Assembly (NCBI GenBank): GCA_947503035.1
Contig: CANNCD010000006.1
Coordinates: 62,001-126,000, forward strand
DNA: 64,000 nt
From: an uncultured Halocynthiibacter sp.
Lineage (GTDB): Bacteria > Pseudomonadota > Alphaproteobacteria > Rhodobacterales > Rhodobacteraceae
Direction of reading: 5' to 3'
In this document: in pieces, positions 1 through 8,112 of the stretch
Layout: each line of letters starts with the position of its first letter
How positions within the stretch are numbered: position 1 is the stretch's first letter
The notes under the pieces: model-generated
The model's input: the letters and a program-made list of their open reading frames with translations, nothing else
Database searches by the model: none
Told to the model about the DNA's origin: nothing
Program-made: the position numbers and the translations under genes

Positions 1-593
1 CACCGCGACCTGATCGTCGGAAGAAGCCGCGAGGGTTGGTGGCTGATCATCAGAATAACCACATTCGCGGGGGGTTCTTCGAGCAGTTTGAGCAAGGCGT
101 TGGCCGCGTTTACGTTCATTTCATCGGCGCTATCGACGATAACCACACGCCGTCCGCCGTCGGTCGCGGACATAGAGAAGAAATTCTTGAGCCGGCGAAT
201 TTCTTCGACGGTGATGTCCTGTTTCAGGCGCGCTGCCTTTTCGTCATAGGCCCGCCGTATCAGGGCAAATCGTGGTTCAGAATGGGCGGCCAGACGGGCA
301 CAGACGGGGTGATCCATGGACACATCAAGCGATGTGGGCGGCGGCGGGGCCTCGCCGAATAGGCCGCCATCATCGGCGGTGTCTGTCAGCAAAAATCGTG
401 CAATCCGCCAAGCAAGGGTTGCCTTGCCGATCCCGCGTGGTCCTGTGATCAACCACGCATGATGAAGCCGTCCAAGGGCTGCTGCCGCCAGAAAATCCGC
501 CTCGGCGCGGGACTGCCCAATCAATGTCGCGGTGTCGCGCGGGTGTGGCGCGCCGTCGATGGCATCGGGTTCGGGGCGGGCTTCGTCGCTCAT
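1..593 (-). CDS. holB: DNA polymerase III subunit delta' (partial, C-terminus off the left edge)
   Basis: Delta' subunit of the clamp loader that places the sliding clamp on primed DNA. Reading right to left from the ATG at 593, about 197 codons are present. They include the motif LHHAWLITGPRGIGK near residues 45-60 and an AAA+ core continuing to NALLKLLEEPP. The frame leaves the window inside the expected SRC motif (TIRSR is the last readable part). The P-loop ends in GKA rather than GKS/T, which suits a delta' subunit because these often do not hydrolyse ATP. The start overlaps the tmk stop by four bases (ATGA), so the two are probably co-translated. Confidence 0.93.
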   Translation of the reverse strand, partial: MSDEARPEPDAIDGAPHPRDTATLIGQSRAEADFLAAAALGRLHHAWLITGPRGIGKATLAWRIARFLLTDTADDGGLFGEAPPPPTSLDVSMDHPVCARLAAHSEPRFALIRRAYDEKAARLKQDITVEEIRRLKNFFSMSATDGGRRVVIVDSADEMNVNAANALLKLLEEPPANVVILMISHQPSRLLPTIRSR

Positions 594-1210
594 AGGTGGT
601 CCTTGATTGTCGCGGTGATATCCGCCGCGACGCTATCGATATCGCGCGCGCCGTCGATGGTCTTAATGCGGTTCGGATATTGCGCCGCAAGTGCCAAGAA
701 ACCGTCACGCATCTGTTGTTGCAGATCGACGCCAAAATCTTCGAAACGTTCCTCGACCGTGTTGCGGGACTTGGCTCGGGCCAGACCGGCGGCGGGGTCC
801 ATATCGATCAGAATGGTCACGTCGGGTTCGCGCCCGATCATAAGGTCATGGAGCGTGTCCACAGTCGCGCGCAGATCGCCACGGCTGATGCCCTGATACA
901 TACGGGTGCTGTCGGCGAAACGGTCGCAGACAACGATTTTTCCGGCCTCGATGGCGGGTAAAATCGTCTTTTCCATGTGGTCGCGACGGGCGGCGGTGAA
1001 CAGCATGATCTCGGTCTCGGCGGACCAACGATCGGGATCGCCCTGAAGAACCAGCGCGCGAATTTCTTCGGCACCGACAGATCCCCCCGGTTCGCGGGTA
1101 TGGATCACATCAAACCCTTCGGCGCGCAGCGTTTCCACAAGCATCTTTGCTTGGGTCGATTTGCCCGACCCATCGATGCCTTCAAAGCTAATAAAAAGAC
1201 CGTTGGACAT
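590..1210 (-). CDS. tmk: Thymidylate kinase
   Basis: Phosphorylates dTMP to dTDP with ATP in the cytosol, a committed step of dTTP synthesis. The 206-residue length is normal for the family. The P-loop GIDGSGKST lies at about residues 11-19. TREPGG follows near 40 and the DR motif (VCDRFADSTRMYQG) near 95-108. The gene lies 3 bases after the carboxypeptidase gene and overlaps holB by four bases. A carboxypeptidase-tmk-holB order is common in Rhodobacterales. Confidence 0.97.
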   Translation of the reverse strand: MSNGLFISFEGIDGSGKSTQAKMLVETLRAEGFDVIHTREPGGSVGAEEIRALVLQGDPDRWSAETEIMLFTAARRDHMEKTILPAIEAGKIVVCDRFADSTRMYQGISRGDLRATVDTLHDLMIGREPDVTILIDMDPAAGLARAKSRNTVEERFEDFGVDLQQQMRDGFLALAAQYPNRIKTIDGARDIDSVAADITATIKDHL

Positions 1211-1213
1211 AGG

Positions 1214-2374
1214 TCAGAACAGGCCTTCGTCGCCGGTCAGCCGACCGAACAATACCTGCGCGGCGGTGCCAACGCGTTTGCCAAAACCACCCGCGGCGAT
1301 GTCTTGGTCTGCCACCAATGGGATGTGGGCCTTGTCCATGTCACCGCGTGTGACCACGAGGGTAGCAAGTTCTTGGCCCTTGGAGATCGGGGCCTCAAGC
1401 GGGCCGTTATAGACTACTTCTGCCGATGCTGTGCGCAGCGCCTCGGCGGGAATAAGGATGTCGATGTCGCTTTCGGTCATCAAGCCAACGGTCGACGCGG
1501 CACCCATCCAAACAGGGGCCTCGGCAAGGATTTTGCCAGCGGGTGCAACGGTACGCTGAACGAATTGACGGAAGGCCCAATTGGCGATGCTCTCTGCCTC
1601 TTCTGCGCGGGCGGCTTCGGATTGCAGGCCAGAAATCACAAAGATCACACGGCGATCCCCCTGACGTGCAGAGCCAACAAGCCCATAGCCCGCCTCGGAG
1701 GTGTGACCGGTCTTAAGACCATCGGCGCCGATTCCCAGTTTAAGAAGAGGGTTGCGGTTGAACCGGTTGTCCGGCGCGCGCCCGTCAAAGCCGAATTCGG
1801 TTTGCGAAAAGAAGTGGTAATACTGTGGAAAATGCGTGATCAGACGGTCGGCCAAAACGGCAAGGTCATGCATGCTCATGCGTTGTTGTGGATGCGGCCA
1901 GCCAGATGCGTTCGCAAAGCTGGAATTGGCCATGCCCAAATCCTTGGCACGTTCTGTCATCTGCTTGGCAAAGGCCTCTTCGGTCCCAGCCAGACCTTCG
2001 GCGACGGCGACACAGGCATCATTGCCCGACAGAACGATGATCCCTTGGATCAGCTCGGCGACGGTGGGACGATCACGACGATCAAGGAACATGGTGGATC
2101 CACCCATCGCTTCGGCGCGGGTCGAGACGGCGAACGGGGTGTCCATGGACACGCGCCCGTCTTCGATGGCCTCAAACAACATGTTCAACGTCATCAATTT
2201 CGACATGGACGCGGGCGGCAGCGCCACATCCGCGTTCTTTTCAAACAAGACTGTACCCGAGCTTTGCTCGATCACGATTGCGCTGCTGGCGCGGGTGTCG
2301 AAATCAAGCGCAGCCAAAGGCGACGCAACCGCGATGGCGGCGGCTGCGATCAAAGAGAAGAGTTTTGAAAACAT
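1214..2374 (-). CDS. D-alanyl-D-alanine carboxypeptidase (low-molecular-weight PBP, PBP5/6-like)
   Basis: Trims the terminal D-Ala from peptidoglycan pentapeptides in the periplasm. An N-terminal signal peptide (hydrophobic, ending around SPLAALDF) precedes the serine peptidase S11 domain. The three catalytic motifs are visible: SMSK (nucleophile Ser and Lys, within PPASMSKLMTL), SGN (LSGNDACVAV) and KTG (GLKTGHTSEAGYG). The 386-residue length and the extra C-terminal beta domain suit the PBP5/6 class. A GAGG ribosome site lies 5 bases before the start. It sits 12 bases after the SPOR-domain lipoprotein gene, another cell-wall factor, and probably shares its transcript. Confidence 0.94.
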   Translation of the reverse strand: MFSKLFSLIAAAAIAVASPLAALDFDTRASSAIVIEQSSGTVLFEKNADVALPPASMSKLMTLNMLFEAIEDGRVSMDTPFAVSTRAEAMGGSTMFLDRRDRPTVAELIQGIIVLSGNDACVAVAEGLAGTEEAFAKQMTERAKDLGMANSSFANASGWPHPQQRMSMHDLAVLADRLITHFPQYYHFFSQTEFGFDGRAPDNRFNRNPLLKLGIGADGLKTGHTSEAGYGLVGSARQGDRRVIFVISGLQSEAARAEEAESIANWAFRQFVQRTVAPAGKILAEAPVWMGAASTVGLMTESDIDILIPAEALRTASAEVVYNGPLEAPISKGQELATLVVTRGDMDKAHIPLVADQDIAAGGFGKRVGTAAQVLFGRLTGDEGLF

Positions 2375-2386
2375 GGAAGCCTCGCC

Positions 2387-3223
2387 CTAGTTTGTGACCG
2401 GATAAGCGTCGGTAAAGCCGACAGATTTGATCGCCTCAAGAACGGTGCTGCGTTCGCTGCTGGACTGTGACGGGCCAACGATGACGCGCCAGAATTCCTT
2501 GCCGCTTGAGGATTGCGCCAAGACGGTCGGGGTCACGCCGGCGTCCCGAAGGGTGTTTGCGGTACGGTCTGCGTTGTCTTTGATGCTAAAGATGCCGACC
2601 TGAATGAAGGGCTTTTCAAGGCTTGAGGTCACAGCAGGGGCCGCAGCGGGTGTTGGGCGCGGCGTTGGTACAACCTCGGCGGTTTCAATGGCGGCGGCCG
2701 CAGATTCGATTGGGTCAATCGTCACGGTGTCCAAAGTATCCGGCAGCAGCGCCTCGTCCAAAGCGACGGATTCGGAGGCAACAGGTTCGGTTGGCACTTC
2801 CTCCTTGCGAAGCGCGGTCACGTTGAGCTCAACCGGTTGGCCCGCCAAAACACCAAGCGCCTCGGCGGCGTCGGATGAGACCTGAAATTTCGGGCCGGCC
2901 TGTTCGAATTCACGTTTGAAAAGGGCACCGATTACGAATTTTCCGTTGCTCTGGTTGCGAATGATCACACGTTCGGGGCTTGTCACATCGGGGTGGGCGG
3001 CCCAGACACCGCCAAGCGACGGACGACCATCCCAAAGACCGGCGTCCGTGACCTGAAACACCTCGGGGGCTTCGACGTCGCGTTCAACGATTTCGACGCC
3101 GGTTGCGGCGGACCCCGATGGAGATGATTGGAAAAGTGAGCCGTTTGCGCCCTCTTCACAGCCCGCAAGAGCCAGTGAAAAAATAGCGACAGCGGAAATT
3201 TGCGCGAGTGTGCGATGTGCCAT
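2387..3223 (-). CDS. SPOR-domain lipoprotein (RlpA-like)
   Basis: Probable septal peptidoglycan-binding lipoprotein. The N-terminus is a lipoprotein signal with lipobox LALAGC. A middle region of about 90 residues (RVIIRNQSNGKFVIGALFKR) resembles the part that precedes SPOR in RlpA-like proteins of this order. A Pro/Ala linker follows, then a C-terminal SPOR domain beginning FIQVGIFSIKDNADRTAN, about 75 residues. SPOR domains bind denuded glycan strands at the division site. The canonical RlpA lytic-transglycosylase core was not recognised, so enzymatic activity is not claimed. The adjacent D,D-carboxypeptidase gene supports a wall role. Confidence 0.8.
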   Translation of the reverse strand: MAHRTLAQISAVAIFSLALAGCEEGANGSLFQSSPSGSAATGVEIVERDVEAPEVFQVTDAGLWDGRPSLGGVWAAHPDVTSPERVIIRNQSNGKFVIGALFKREFEQAGPKFQVSSDAAEALGVLAGQPVELNVTALRKEEVPTEPVASESVALDEALLPDTLDTVTIDPIESAAAAIETAEVVPTPRPTPAAAPAVTSSLEKPFIQVGIFSIKDNADRTANTLRDAGVTPTVLAQSSSGKEFWRVIVGPSQSSSERSTVLEAIKSVGFTDAYPVTN

Positions 3224-3379
3224 GTGTTGCCCTTTATCTGTGCAGATTGCGCTGCACGACCTCTTTTGCTGAGGTTTTTAATGCCTGTTGGCGCTAGTTT
3301 AACGGGGAATTCCGCCTATGGGAAGGCCGTCAACATGGGTCGGCAAAAATCCCCTGTTACAAATGCGGCATAAAAGGGG

Positions 3380-3408
3380 TTGAACTCTGATTTTTGTCGC
3401 GCTAAATC
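3380..3408 (+). promoter_or_regulatory. Candidate sigma-70-type promoter of tRNA-Ser
   Basis: TTGAAC, a 17-base spacer and TAAATC end 9 bases before the first base of the mature tRNA. Both hexamers are near consensus and the spacing is ideal, placing the start of transcription at or just before the tRNA 5' end. Confidence 0.55.
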
Positions 3409-3417
3409 ACCGGTGTC

Positions 3418-3507
3418 GGAGGAGTGGCAGAGTGGTCGAATGCACCGGTCTTGAAAACCGACGAAGGTGAAAGTCTTCCCAGGGTTCGAATCCCTGTTCC
3501 TCCGCCA
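3418..3507 (+). tRNA. tRNA-Ser (anticodon UGA), CCA encoded
   Basis: Ninety bases that fold as a class II tRNA. The acceptor GGAGGAG pairs with TTCCTCC, the discriminator is G, and CCA is encoded. A D arm is present, the anticodon loop is CTTGAAA with TGA at 3452-3454, there is a long variable arm, and the T arm CAGGG/CCCTG encloses TTCGAAT. The long variable arm and UGA anticodon identify serine (UCN codons). The outermost anticodon-stem pair reads C opposite A, a mismatch. A Rho-independent terminator follows. Confidence 0.96.
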
Positions 3508-3532
3508 CCTTACCATTTGGGTGGTTATGATT

Positions 3533-3556
3533 AGGTCGCCTTGGGCGGCCTTTTTT
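3533..3556 (+). terminator. Rho-independent terminator after tRNA-Ser
   Basis: An eight-pair stem AGGTCGCC/GGCGGCCT with loop TTG is followed directly by a run of T. Confidence 0.85.
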
Positions 3557-3724
3557 GTTGTGTCGGTAATGCGGCATCACCATTTGTGGGCACTCCATGA
3601 TAGATGCAACAAGAGCAAATTCATTTTGGGCGGATCTGGGCGCTTTGCACTGGCTTGTGAGCGGTAGTGCATTCCCATTGGTGATGGCCTGGGTAGAGAG
3701 GAACAATCCGATTGCCTTGGGTAA

Positions 3725-3739
3725 TGTTATCATATAACA
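3725..3739 (+). promoter_or_regulatory. Candidate Zur box upstream of zur
   Basis: Perfect inverted repeat TGTTAT-CAT-ATAACA, 27 bases before the zur start. The AT-rich dyad resembles alphaproteobacterial Zur operators (TGTTATA-type half-sites). Its place before zur-znuCBA suggests zinc-dependent autorepression of the whole operon. The assignment rests on motif and context only. Confidence 0.6.
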
Positions 3740-3766
3740 ACTCCTCCAAATAGCACAGGATGACAC

Positions 3767-4159
3767 ATGGGTAAGCGCGGAGAAGAGCTACAGGCGGGGG
3801 TTATGTCCATCCTGCGTGCGGGACGTGGCCCTATGTCGGCCTATGACGTTCTCGAATCGCTCAAGGGTACCTATCCGAAAATCGCGCCGCCTACCGTGTA
3901 TCGCGGTCTTGCGGCCCTTATGGAAAAGGGGCGGGTCCAGCGTCTTGAATCGCTGAACGCCTATATCGCGCGCCAAGATCATGAAAACACCGACCCCGCG
4001 ATCCTTTCGATCTGCAAAGACTGCGGCACGGTCGAAGAAAACACTGACCCCGATGTGTTTCAACATCTGTCGAGCGCGTTGAAAAAGGCGGGTTTTTCGG
4101 CCCAACGTCATGTCCTCGAGGTGCACGGCGTTTGTTCATCCTGCGAAACCGAGGCGTAG
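3767..4159 (+). CDS. zur: Fur-family zinc uptake regulator
   Basis: Zinc-sensing repressor of zinc uptake genes. At 130 residues it has the Fur-family layout: an N-terminal winged helix (residues about 10-75, including PPTVYRGLAALMEKGRVQRLES) and a C-terminal dimerisation domain with two CxxC pairs (CKDCG near residue 87, CSSC at the end) for structural zinc. Assignment to Zur rather than Fur or PerR comes from family resemblance and from the znuCBA genes directly downstream. A candidate Zur box precedes it. Confidence 0.92.
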   Translation: MGKRGEELQAGVMSILRAGRGPMSAYDVLESLKGTYPKIAPPTVYRGLAALMEKGRVQRLESLNAYIARQDHENTDPAILSICKDCGTVEENTDPDVFQHLSSALKKAGFSAQRHVLEVHGVCSSCETEA

Positions 4160-4163
4160 ACCC

Positions 4164-4295
4164 ATGAAACCGTTTCAATCTTTTCACCGTATTTTACTGA
4201 TCGGCGCCGGACCACGTCTGGCGGTGGCGGGCGTGATCGTTGCGCTACTTTGGCTTGGTTTTCTGTGGGCAACCACCACACTGGGGGCACTATGA
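4164..4295 (+). CDS. Small single-span membrane protein in the zinc operon (unknown)
   Basis: A 43-codon ORF from the ATG at 4164, filling the gap between zur and znuC. A GAGG ribosome site lies 9 bases before the ATG, inside the end of zur. The stop overlaps the znuC start (ATGA). The peptide has a basic N-terminal segment (MKPFQSFHRILLIGAGPR) and then one hydrophobic span of about 22 residues (VAGVIVALLWLGFLWATT). I do not recognise a family. It could be a small subunit or modulator of ZnuBC, or only a translational coupler between zur and znuC. Confidence 0.55.
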   Translation: MKPFQSFHRILLIGAGPRLAVAGVIVALLWLGFLWATTTLGAL

Positions 4296-5035
4296 CCGCG
4301 ACGTTGTCTTTTGAAAAACTGACGCTTGGGTATGACCGTTTGCCCGCCGTGCAACAGTTGAACACAGAAATCGCCCAAGGTAGCCTAACCGCGGTCGTCG
4401 GCCCGAATGGCGCGGGGAAATCGACCCTGCTTAAGGGGGTGACGGGTGCCCTTACCCCAATCGAGGGATGCGTCACCATCAACGGGTTCTGCGAAAAAGA
4501 CATCGCCTATCTGCCCCAGCAATCCTCCATCGATAAGAGTTTTCCCATGTCGGTGATTGACCTTGTCGCGATGGGACTTTGGCGTGAAATGGGGGCCTTT
4601 GGACGCCTTAGCCGCGCGATGAAATCTCGGGTAAGCGATGCGCTCGCCGCGGTGGGTCTGACGGGGTTTGAAAACCGCGCGATTGGGTCGCTTTCGGGTG
4701 GCCAGATGCAGCGTGCCTTGTTTGCGCGTCTGTTGTTGCAGGACGCAAAGCTGGTTCTGTTGGACGAACCCTTCACCGCGATTGACGCGAAAACCATGGC
4801 CGATTTGATCAAGGTGATCAAAAACTGGCACGCCGAGGGGCGCACCGTTTTGGCCGTGCTTCACGACTATGACATGGTCGGCACACATTTCCCCGAGACC
4901 TTGATGCTTGCGCGGGAATTGGTGGCGCATGGCCCCACGGCACAGGTGTTGACCGCCGAAAACCAATTCCGCGCCCGCCAGATGTGCGAAGCCTGCGCCG
5001 GCGTGCCCCATGTCTGTGGAAAGGCGGCGGCATGA
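4292..5035 (+). CDS. znuC: Zinc ABC transporter ATP-binding protein
   Basis: ATPase that drives ZnuB-mediated zinc import at the inner membrane. The start is taken at the ATG at 4292 (MTATLSFEKLTLGYD), which overlaps the stop of the small ORF. It has 247 residues. The Walker A motif is GPNGAGKST (about residue 39), the signature LSGGQMQRALFARLL, the Walker B LVLLDEPFTAID, and the H-loop VLHDYDM. The C-terminus has a Cys/His-bearing tail (MCEACAGVPHVCG) that could contact metal; this is speculation. It overlaps znuB by four bases. Confidence 0.94.
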   Translation: MTATLSFEKLTLGYDRLPAVQQLNTEIAQGSLTAVVGPNGAGKSTLLKGVTGALTPIEGCVTINGFCEKDIAYLPQQSSIDKSFPMSVIDLVAMGLWREMGAFGRLSRAMKSRVSDALAAVGLTGFENRAIGSLSGGQMQRALFARLLLQDAKLVLLDEPFTAIDAKTMADLIKVIKNWHAEGRTVLAVLHDYDMVGTHFPETLMLARELVAHGPTAQVLTAENQFRARQMCEACAGVPHVCGKAAA

Positions 5036-5901
5036 TCTGGGATCTGCTGATTGCGCCCTTTGCCGATTTTGGGTTCATGCGCCGTGCGCTTTTGGGCTGT
5101 GTTGCCGTGTCTGTTGGTGCGACGCCGGTTGGCGTGTTTCTGATGCTGCGCAACATGAGCCTGACGGGCGACGCCATGGCCCATGCGATTTTGCCGGGGG
5201 CCGCGATTGGGTATCTGGTATCGGGTCTGTCCCTTGGGGCAATGACCATCGGCGGGTTGATCGCGGGCATGGTTGTGGCCCTTGCGTCCGGTTTCGTCGC
5301 CCGTGTCACATCGATGCGCGAAGACGCGAGCCTCGCTGCGTTTTACCTTATTTCATTGGCGCTGGGCGTGTTGATTGTCTCGACCAAAGGAAGCAACGTC
5401 GACCTCATGCATGTGTTGTTTGGCACCGTTTTGGCGCTTGATAACGCGGCGCTGATCCTGCTGTGTTCCTTCGCAAGCCTGTCTGTTTTCGCCCTTGCGG
5501 TGCTGTTCCGCCCCTTGGTTCTCGAATGCGCCGATCCACAGTTCCTACGTTCCGTGAGCAAGCTTAGCGCGATCACCCACTTTGCGTTTTTGGCGCTTGT
5601 GGTGATGAATTTGGTCGGCGGCTTTCACGCGCTTGGCACGCTTATGGCAGTGGGGATCATGATCCTGCCCGCCGCCGCCGCGCGGTTCTGGGCGTCGGGC
5701 ATTGCGGGTCTTATCGCCGTTGCCGCGCTGATCGCGGTGCTCTCAAGCATCATCGGCCTCTTGCTGTCGTTCCACTATAGCCTGCCGTCTGGCCCCGCGA
5801 TCATTTTGGTCGCCGGTGTTGGCTATTGCCTCTCTTTGATTTTCGGTCCAGTTGGGGGTGCGATCGCGCAGTCCCTTCCGCGCCGCACCTATGAAACCTG
5901 A
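5032..5901 (+). CDS. znuB: Zinc ABC transporter permease
   Basis: Inner-membrane channel of the ZnuABC importer, family ABC-3. The start is the ATG at 5032 (MIWDLLIAPFADF), coupled to the znuC stop, giving 289 residues. Eight or so hydrophobic segments span most of the protein. Typical ABC-3 motifs are present (RNMSLTGDAMAHAILPGAAI, and VGGFHALGTLMAVGIMILPAAAARF). The neighbours znuC and znuA complete the system. Confidence 0.94.
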   Translation: MIWDLLIAPFADFGFMRRALLGCVAVSVGATPVGVFLMLRNMSLTGDAMAHAILPGAAIGYLVSGLSLGAMTIGGLIAGMVVALASGFVARVTSMREDASLAAFYLISLALGVLIVSTKGSNVDLMHVLFGTVLALDNAALILLCSFASLSVFALAVLFRPLVLECADPQFLRSVSKLSAITHFAFLALVVMNLVGGFHALGTLMAVGIMILPAAAARFWASGIAGLIAVAALIAVLSSIIGLLLSFHYSLPSGPAIILVAGVGYCLSLIFGPVGGAIAQSLPRRTYET

Positions 5902-5911
5902 AAGGACTATC

Positions 5912-6982
5912 ATGACGTCTCGTCGTACACTGCTGGCCTCTGCGGCCGCGCTCTCTGTTTTGTCATTCGCACCCGCATGGGCGGATGAACCCCTTCCCGT
6001 GGTTGCAACATTTTCGATCCTTGGGGATATGGTTGACGCGATTGGCGGCGACCACATTGCGTTGACAACATTGGTTGGCCCAAGCGGCGACGCCCATGTG
6101 TATCAGCCAACCCCACAGGCCGCGCGCGCCGTGTCCGAGGCAGAGGTTCTGTTCACCAACGGGCTTGAGTTCGAAGGCTGGTTGGATCGTTTGGTCGAGG
6201 CGGCGTCTTTTGACGGTGCACTTGCCGTGGCAACTGCGGGTATTGATCCGATTGCCTATGATGATCATGACGATCACGGAGAAGACCATCACGACGACGA
6301 CCATCATGATGACCACAAAGACCACGATGATCACGCGGATGAAGAGCACCATGATGACCATCACGACGGTCACAAAGAGCATGATGATCACGCCGACCAT
6401 GAGGAACATGACGACCACGCCGATCATGCCGGCCACGAAGGTCACGACCACGGCACCTATGATCCGCACACGTGGCTGAGCGCGAAATTGGCGGTGACTT
6501 ATGCCGATAACATCGCGGCGGCCCTTGCGCAGGCGGACCCTGAAAACGCGGGCGACTACTATGCCAACCGCGCGGCCTATGTGTCCGAGCTTGAGGCGCT
6601 TCATGTCGAGATCACAGCGCTGATCGGCGGGCTTCCTGCGGACAAACGCACCGTTGTGACATCCCACGATGCGTTCCAATATTTCGCGCGTGATTACGGT
6701 CTGGTCTTTGCCGCCCCTCAGGGTCTAAGCACCGATTCCGAGGCCTCTGCCAAGGACGTTTCCGAAATGATCGAGCACATCCGCCACGATGGCATCTCTG
6801 CGGTTCTCGTTGAAAACATCGCGGATTCCCGTCTGTTAGAGCAAATCGCAAGCGAAACCGACGCGACCATCGGCGGCACCCTCTACCCAGGTGCATTGTC
6901 CGGCGAAGATGGCCCTGCGGCGACCTATCTTGATCTGATGCGCCACAACGCGACCACCCTTTCTGATGCGTTGGGTGGTTAA
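5912..6982 (+). CDS. znuA: Zinc ABC transporter substrate-binding protein with a long His/Asp loop
   Basis: Periplasmic zinc receptor of cluster 9. The start at 5912 (MTSRRTLLASAAAL) gives 356 residues and a clean signal peptide ending at PAWA. After the first lobe, at about residues 115-186, comes a loop composed almost entirely of His, Asp and Glu in HDDH/DDHADH-type repeats. It is followed by the metal-site motif HTWLS and the second lobe (VVTSHDAFQYFARDYGL). Charged His loops mark zinc-specific members of this family and may act as a sensor or a low-affinity collector. A GAAAGGA ribosome site sits before the start. The loop is longer than in many homologues. Confidence 0.94.
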   Translation: MTSRRTLLASAAALSVLSFAPAWADEPLPVVATFSILGDMVDAIGGDHIALTTLVGPSGDAHVYQPTPQAARAVSEAEVLFTNGLEFEGWLDRLVEAASFDGALAVATAGIDPIAYDDHDDHGEDHHDDDHHDDHKDHDDHADEEHHDDHHDGHKEHDDHADHEEHDDHADHAGHEGHDHGTYDPHTWLSAKLAVTYADNIAAALAQADPENAGDYYANRAAYVSELEALHVEITALIGGLPADKRTVVTSHDAFQYFARDYGLVFAAPQGLSTDSEASAKDVSEMIEHIRHDGISAVLVENIADSRLLEQIASETDATIGGTLYPGALSGEDGPAATYLDLMRHNATTLSDALGG

Positions 6983-6984
6983 TC

Positions 6985-8064
6985 ATGCTTGATCCACGCG
7001 TTCCGGTGACCCTGTTGACCGGTTTTCTTGGGGCGGGGAAGACCACCGTTCTGAACGCCGTGCTGGCGGACGACACGACCGAGCGCGTGGCCGTTATCAT
7101 GAATGAATTCGGCGATGTTGGCCTTGATCATGATCTGATCGAGGAAAGCACCGAAGAGATCATTCTGATGCAATCTGGCTGTCTCTGTTGCACGGTTCGG
7201 GGCGATTTGGCGAAAACCGTCACGGGGCTGTTCATCAAAAAATGGGATGGCGATATCGACTTTGATCGGATCGTCATCGAAACAACGGGGCTGGCCGAAC
7301 CGGCCCCGATTGCCCAAACATTACTGGTCGATCCGATGTTGGCGCGCAACACGCGTTTGGATGGGATCGTGACCGTGGCCGATGCGGCCAACGGCGCCGC
7401 CACCCTTGATGCCCAGTTCGAAGCCGTGTCCCAAGCGGCGATGGCCGATCTGATTATCCTAAGCAAAACCGACCTTGTGACGCCCGACAAATTAGCCGCG
7501 TTTGAGGACCGTCTCTTGGGGCTGAACCCCGGTGTACGGATCAAACACGCGATCCGTGGCGAAAATGTCGCCAAGGATATGTGGGGCCTAAGTGCGATGC
7601 GTCCTGCGGCCAAGCCCAATGACGTTCTGAGTTGGACATTGGGAGAGACGAAAACGACGGAGGATGGTGCGTCTGATCCGTTCGGCAATCTGTCTGGCTT
7701 TGGCGCATCCGCCACGCCCGCCGCGCCCTTGCCGGTGCATGACGCGCGCATTGGATCGGCGTCCATTGTGTTGGATGAACCTCTGTCCGAGGAAACCTTT
7801 GACCTATGGCTCGACACGTTGGTTGGCCTGCGCGGCCCCGACATTTTGCGGGTTAAGGGGATCGTGTTCCTTGAGGGGATCGACAAGCCGTTCGTGTTCC
7901 ACGGCGTGCAGCACGTGTTCGATCCGCCCGTTCAACTGGCCGAATGGCCGTCGGATGACCGCCAATCGCGGATCGTTGTGATCGCGCGGGATCTGACGCG
8001 TCCGGAGCTCCAACATAGCTTTGAGAGGTTGCGCGCGACCAAGGATGAAACACCAGATTCCTAA
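6985..8064 (+). CDS. COG0523/CobW-family GTPase, putative zinc chaperone
   Basis: G3E-family GTPase thought to hand metal to target proteins. At 359 residues it has an N-terminal P-loop (LLTGFLGAGKTTVLN), the family metal motif GCLCC near residue 67, the switch region IETTGLAEPAPI, a Walker-type SKTD (base recognition) near 157, and a C-terminal CobW_C domain (DILRVKGIVFL...FHGVQHVFDPP). It starts two bases after the znuA stop, so it belongs to the zinc operon. A role in zinc allocation under limitation (Zng1/ZigA-like) is inferred from context; cobalamin synthesis is less likely because no cob genes are nearby. Confidence 0.88.
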   Translation: MLDPRVPVTLLTGFLGAGKTTVLNAVLADDTTERVAVIMNEFGDVGLDHDLIEESTEEIILMQSGCLCCTVRGDLAKTVTGLFIKKWDGDIDFDRIVIETTGLAEPAPIAQTLLVDPMLARNTRLDGIVTVADAANGAATLDAQFEAVSQAAMADLIILSKTDLVTPDKLAAFEDRLLGLNPGVRIKHAIRGENVAKDMWGLSAMRPAAKPNDVLSWTLGETKTTEDGASDPFGNLSGFGASATPAAPLPVHDARIGSASIVLDEPLSEETFDLWLDTLVGLRGPDILRVKGIVFLEGIDKPFVFHGVQHVFDPPVQLAEWPSDDRQSRIVVIARDLTRPELQHSFERLRATKDETPDS

Positions 8065-8077
8065 GCGCGTATAGGTT

Positions 8078-8105
8078 TCCTGCGGCACGCGCTTGCGCCG
8101 CAGGA
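8078..8105. terminator. Inverted repeat between convergent genes
   Basis: Perfect nine-base arms TCCTGCGGC/GCCGCAGGA around a ten-base loop, lying between the ends of the GTPase gene and the TRAP permease gene. There is no T-run on either side, so it may end transcription only weakly or protect 3' ends. Confidence 0.5.
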
Positions 8106-8112
8106 GAATGGC

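Noticed and set aside
977-2368. Long plus-strand frame opposite the D,D-carboxypeptidase gene
   Set aside because: It is the shadow of a gene with clear catalytic motifs and has no recognisable domains or ribosome site.
6259-6465. Possible CRISPR-like or satellite repeat
   Set aside because: The repeats are short, coding and in frame, and give the His/Asp loop of ZnuA.
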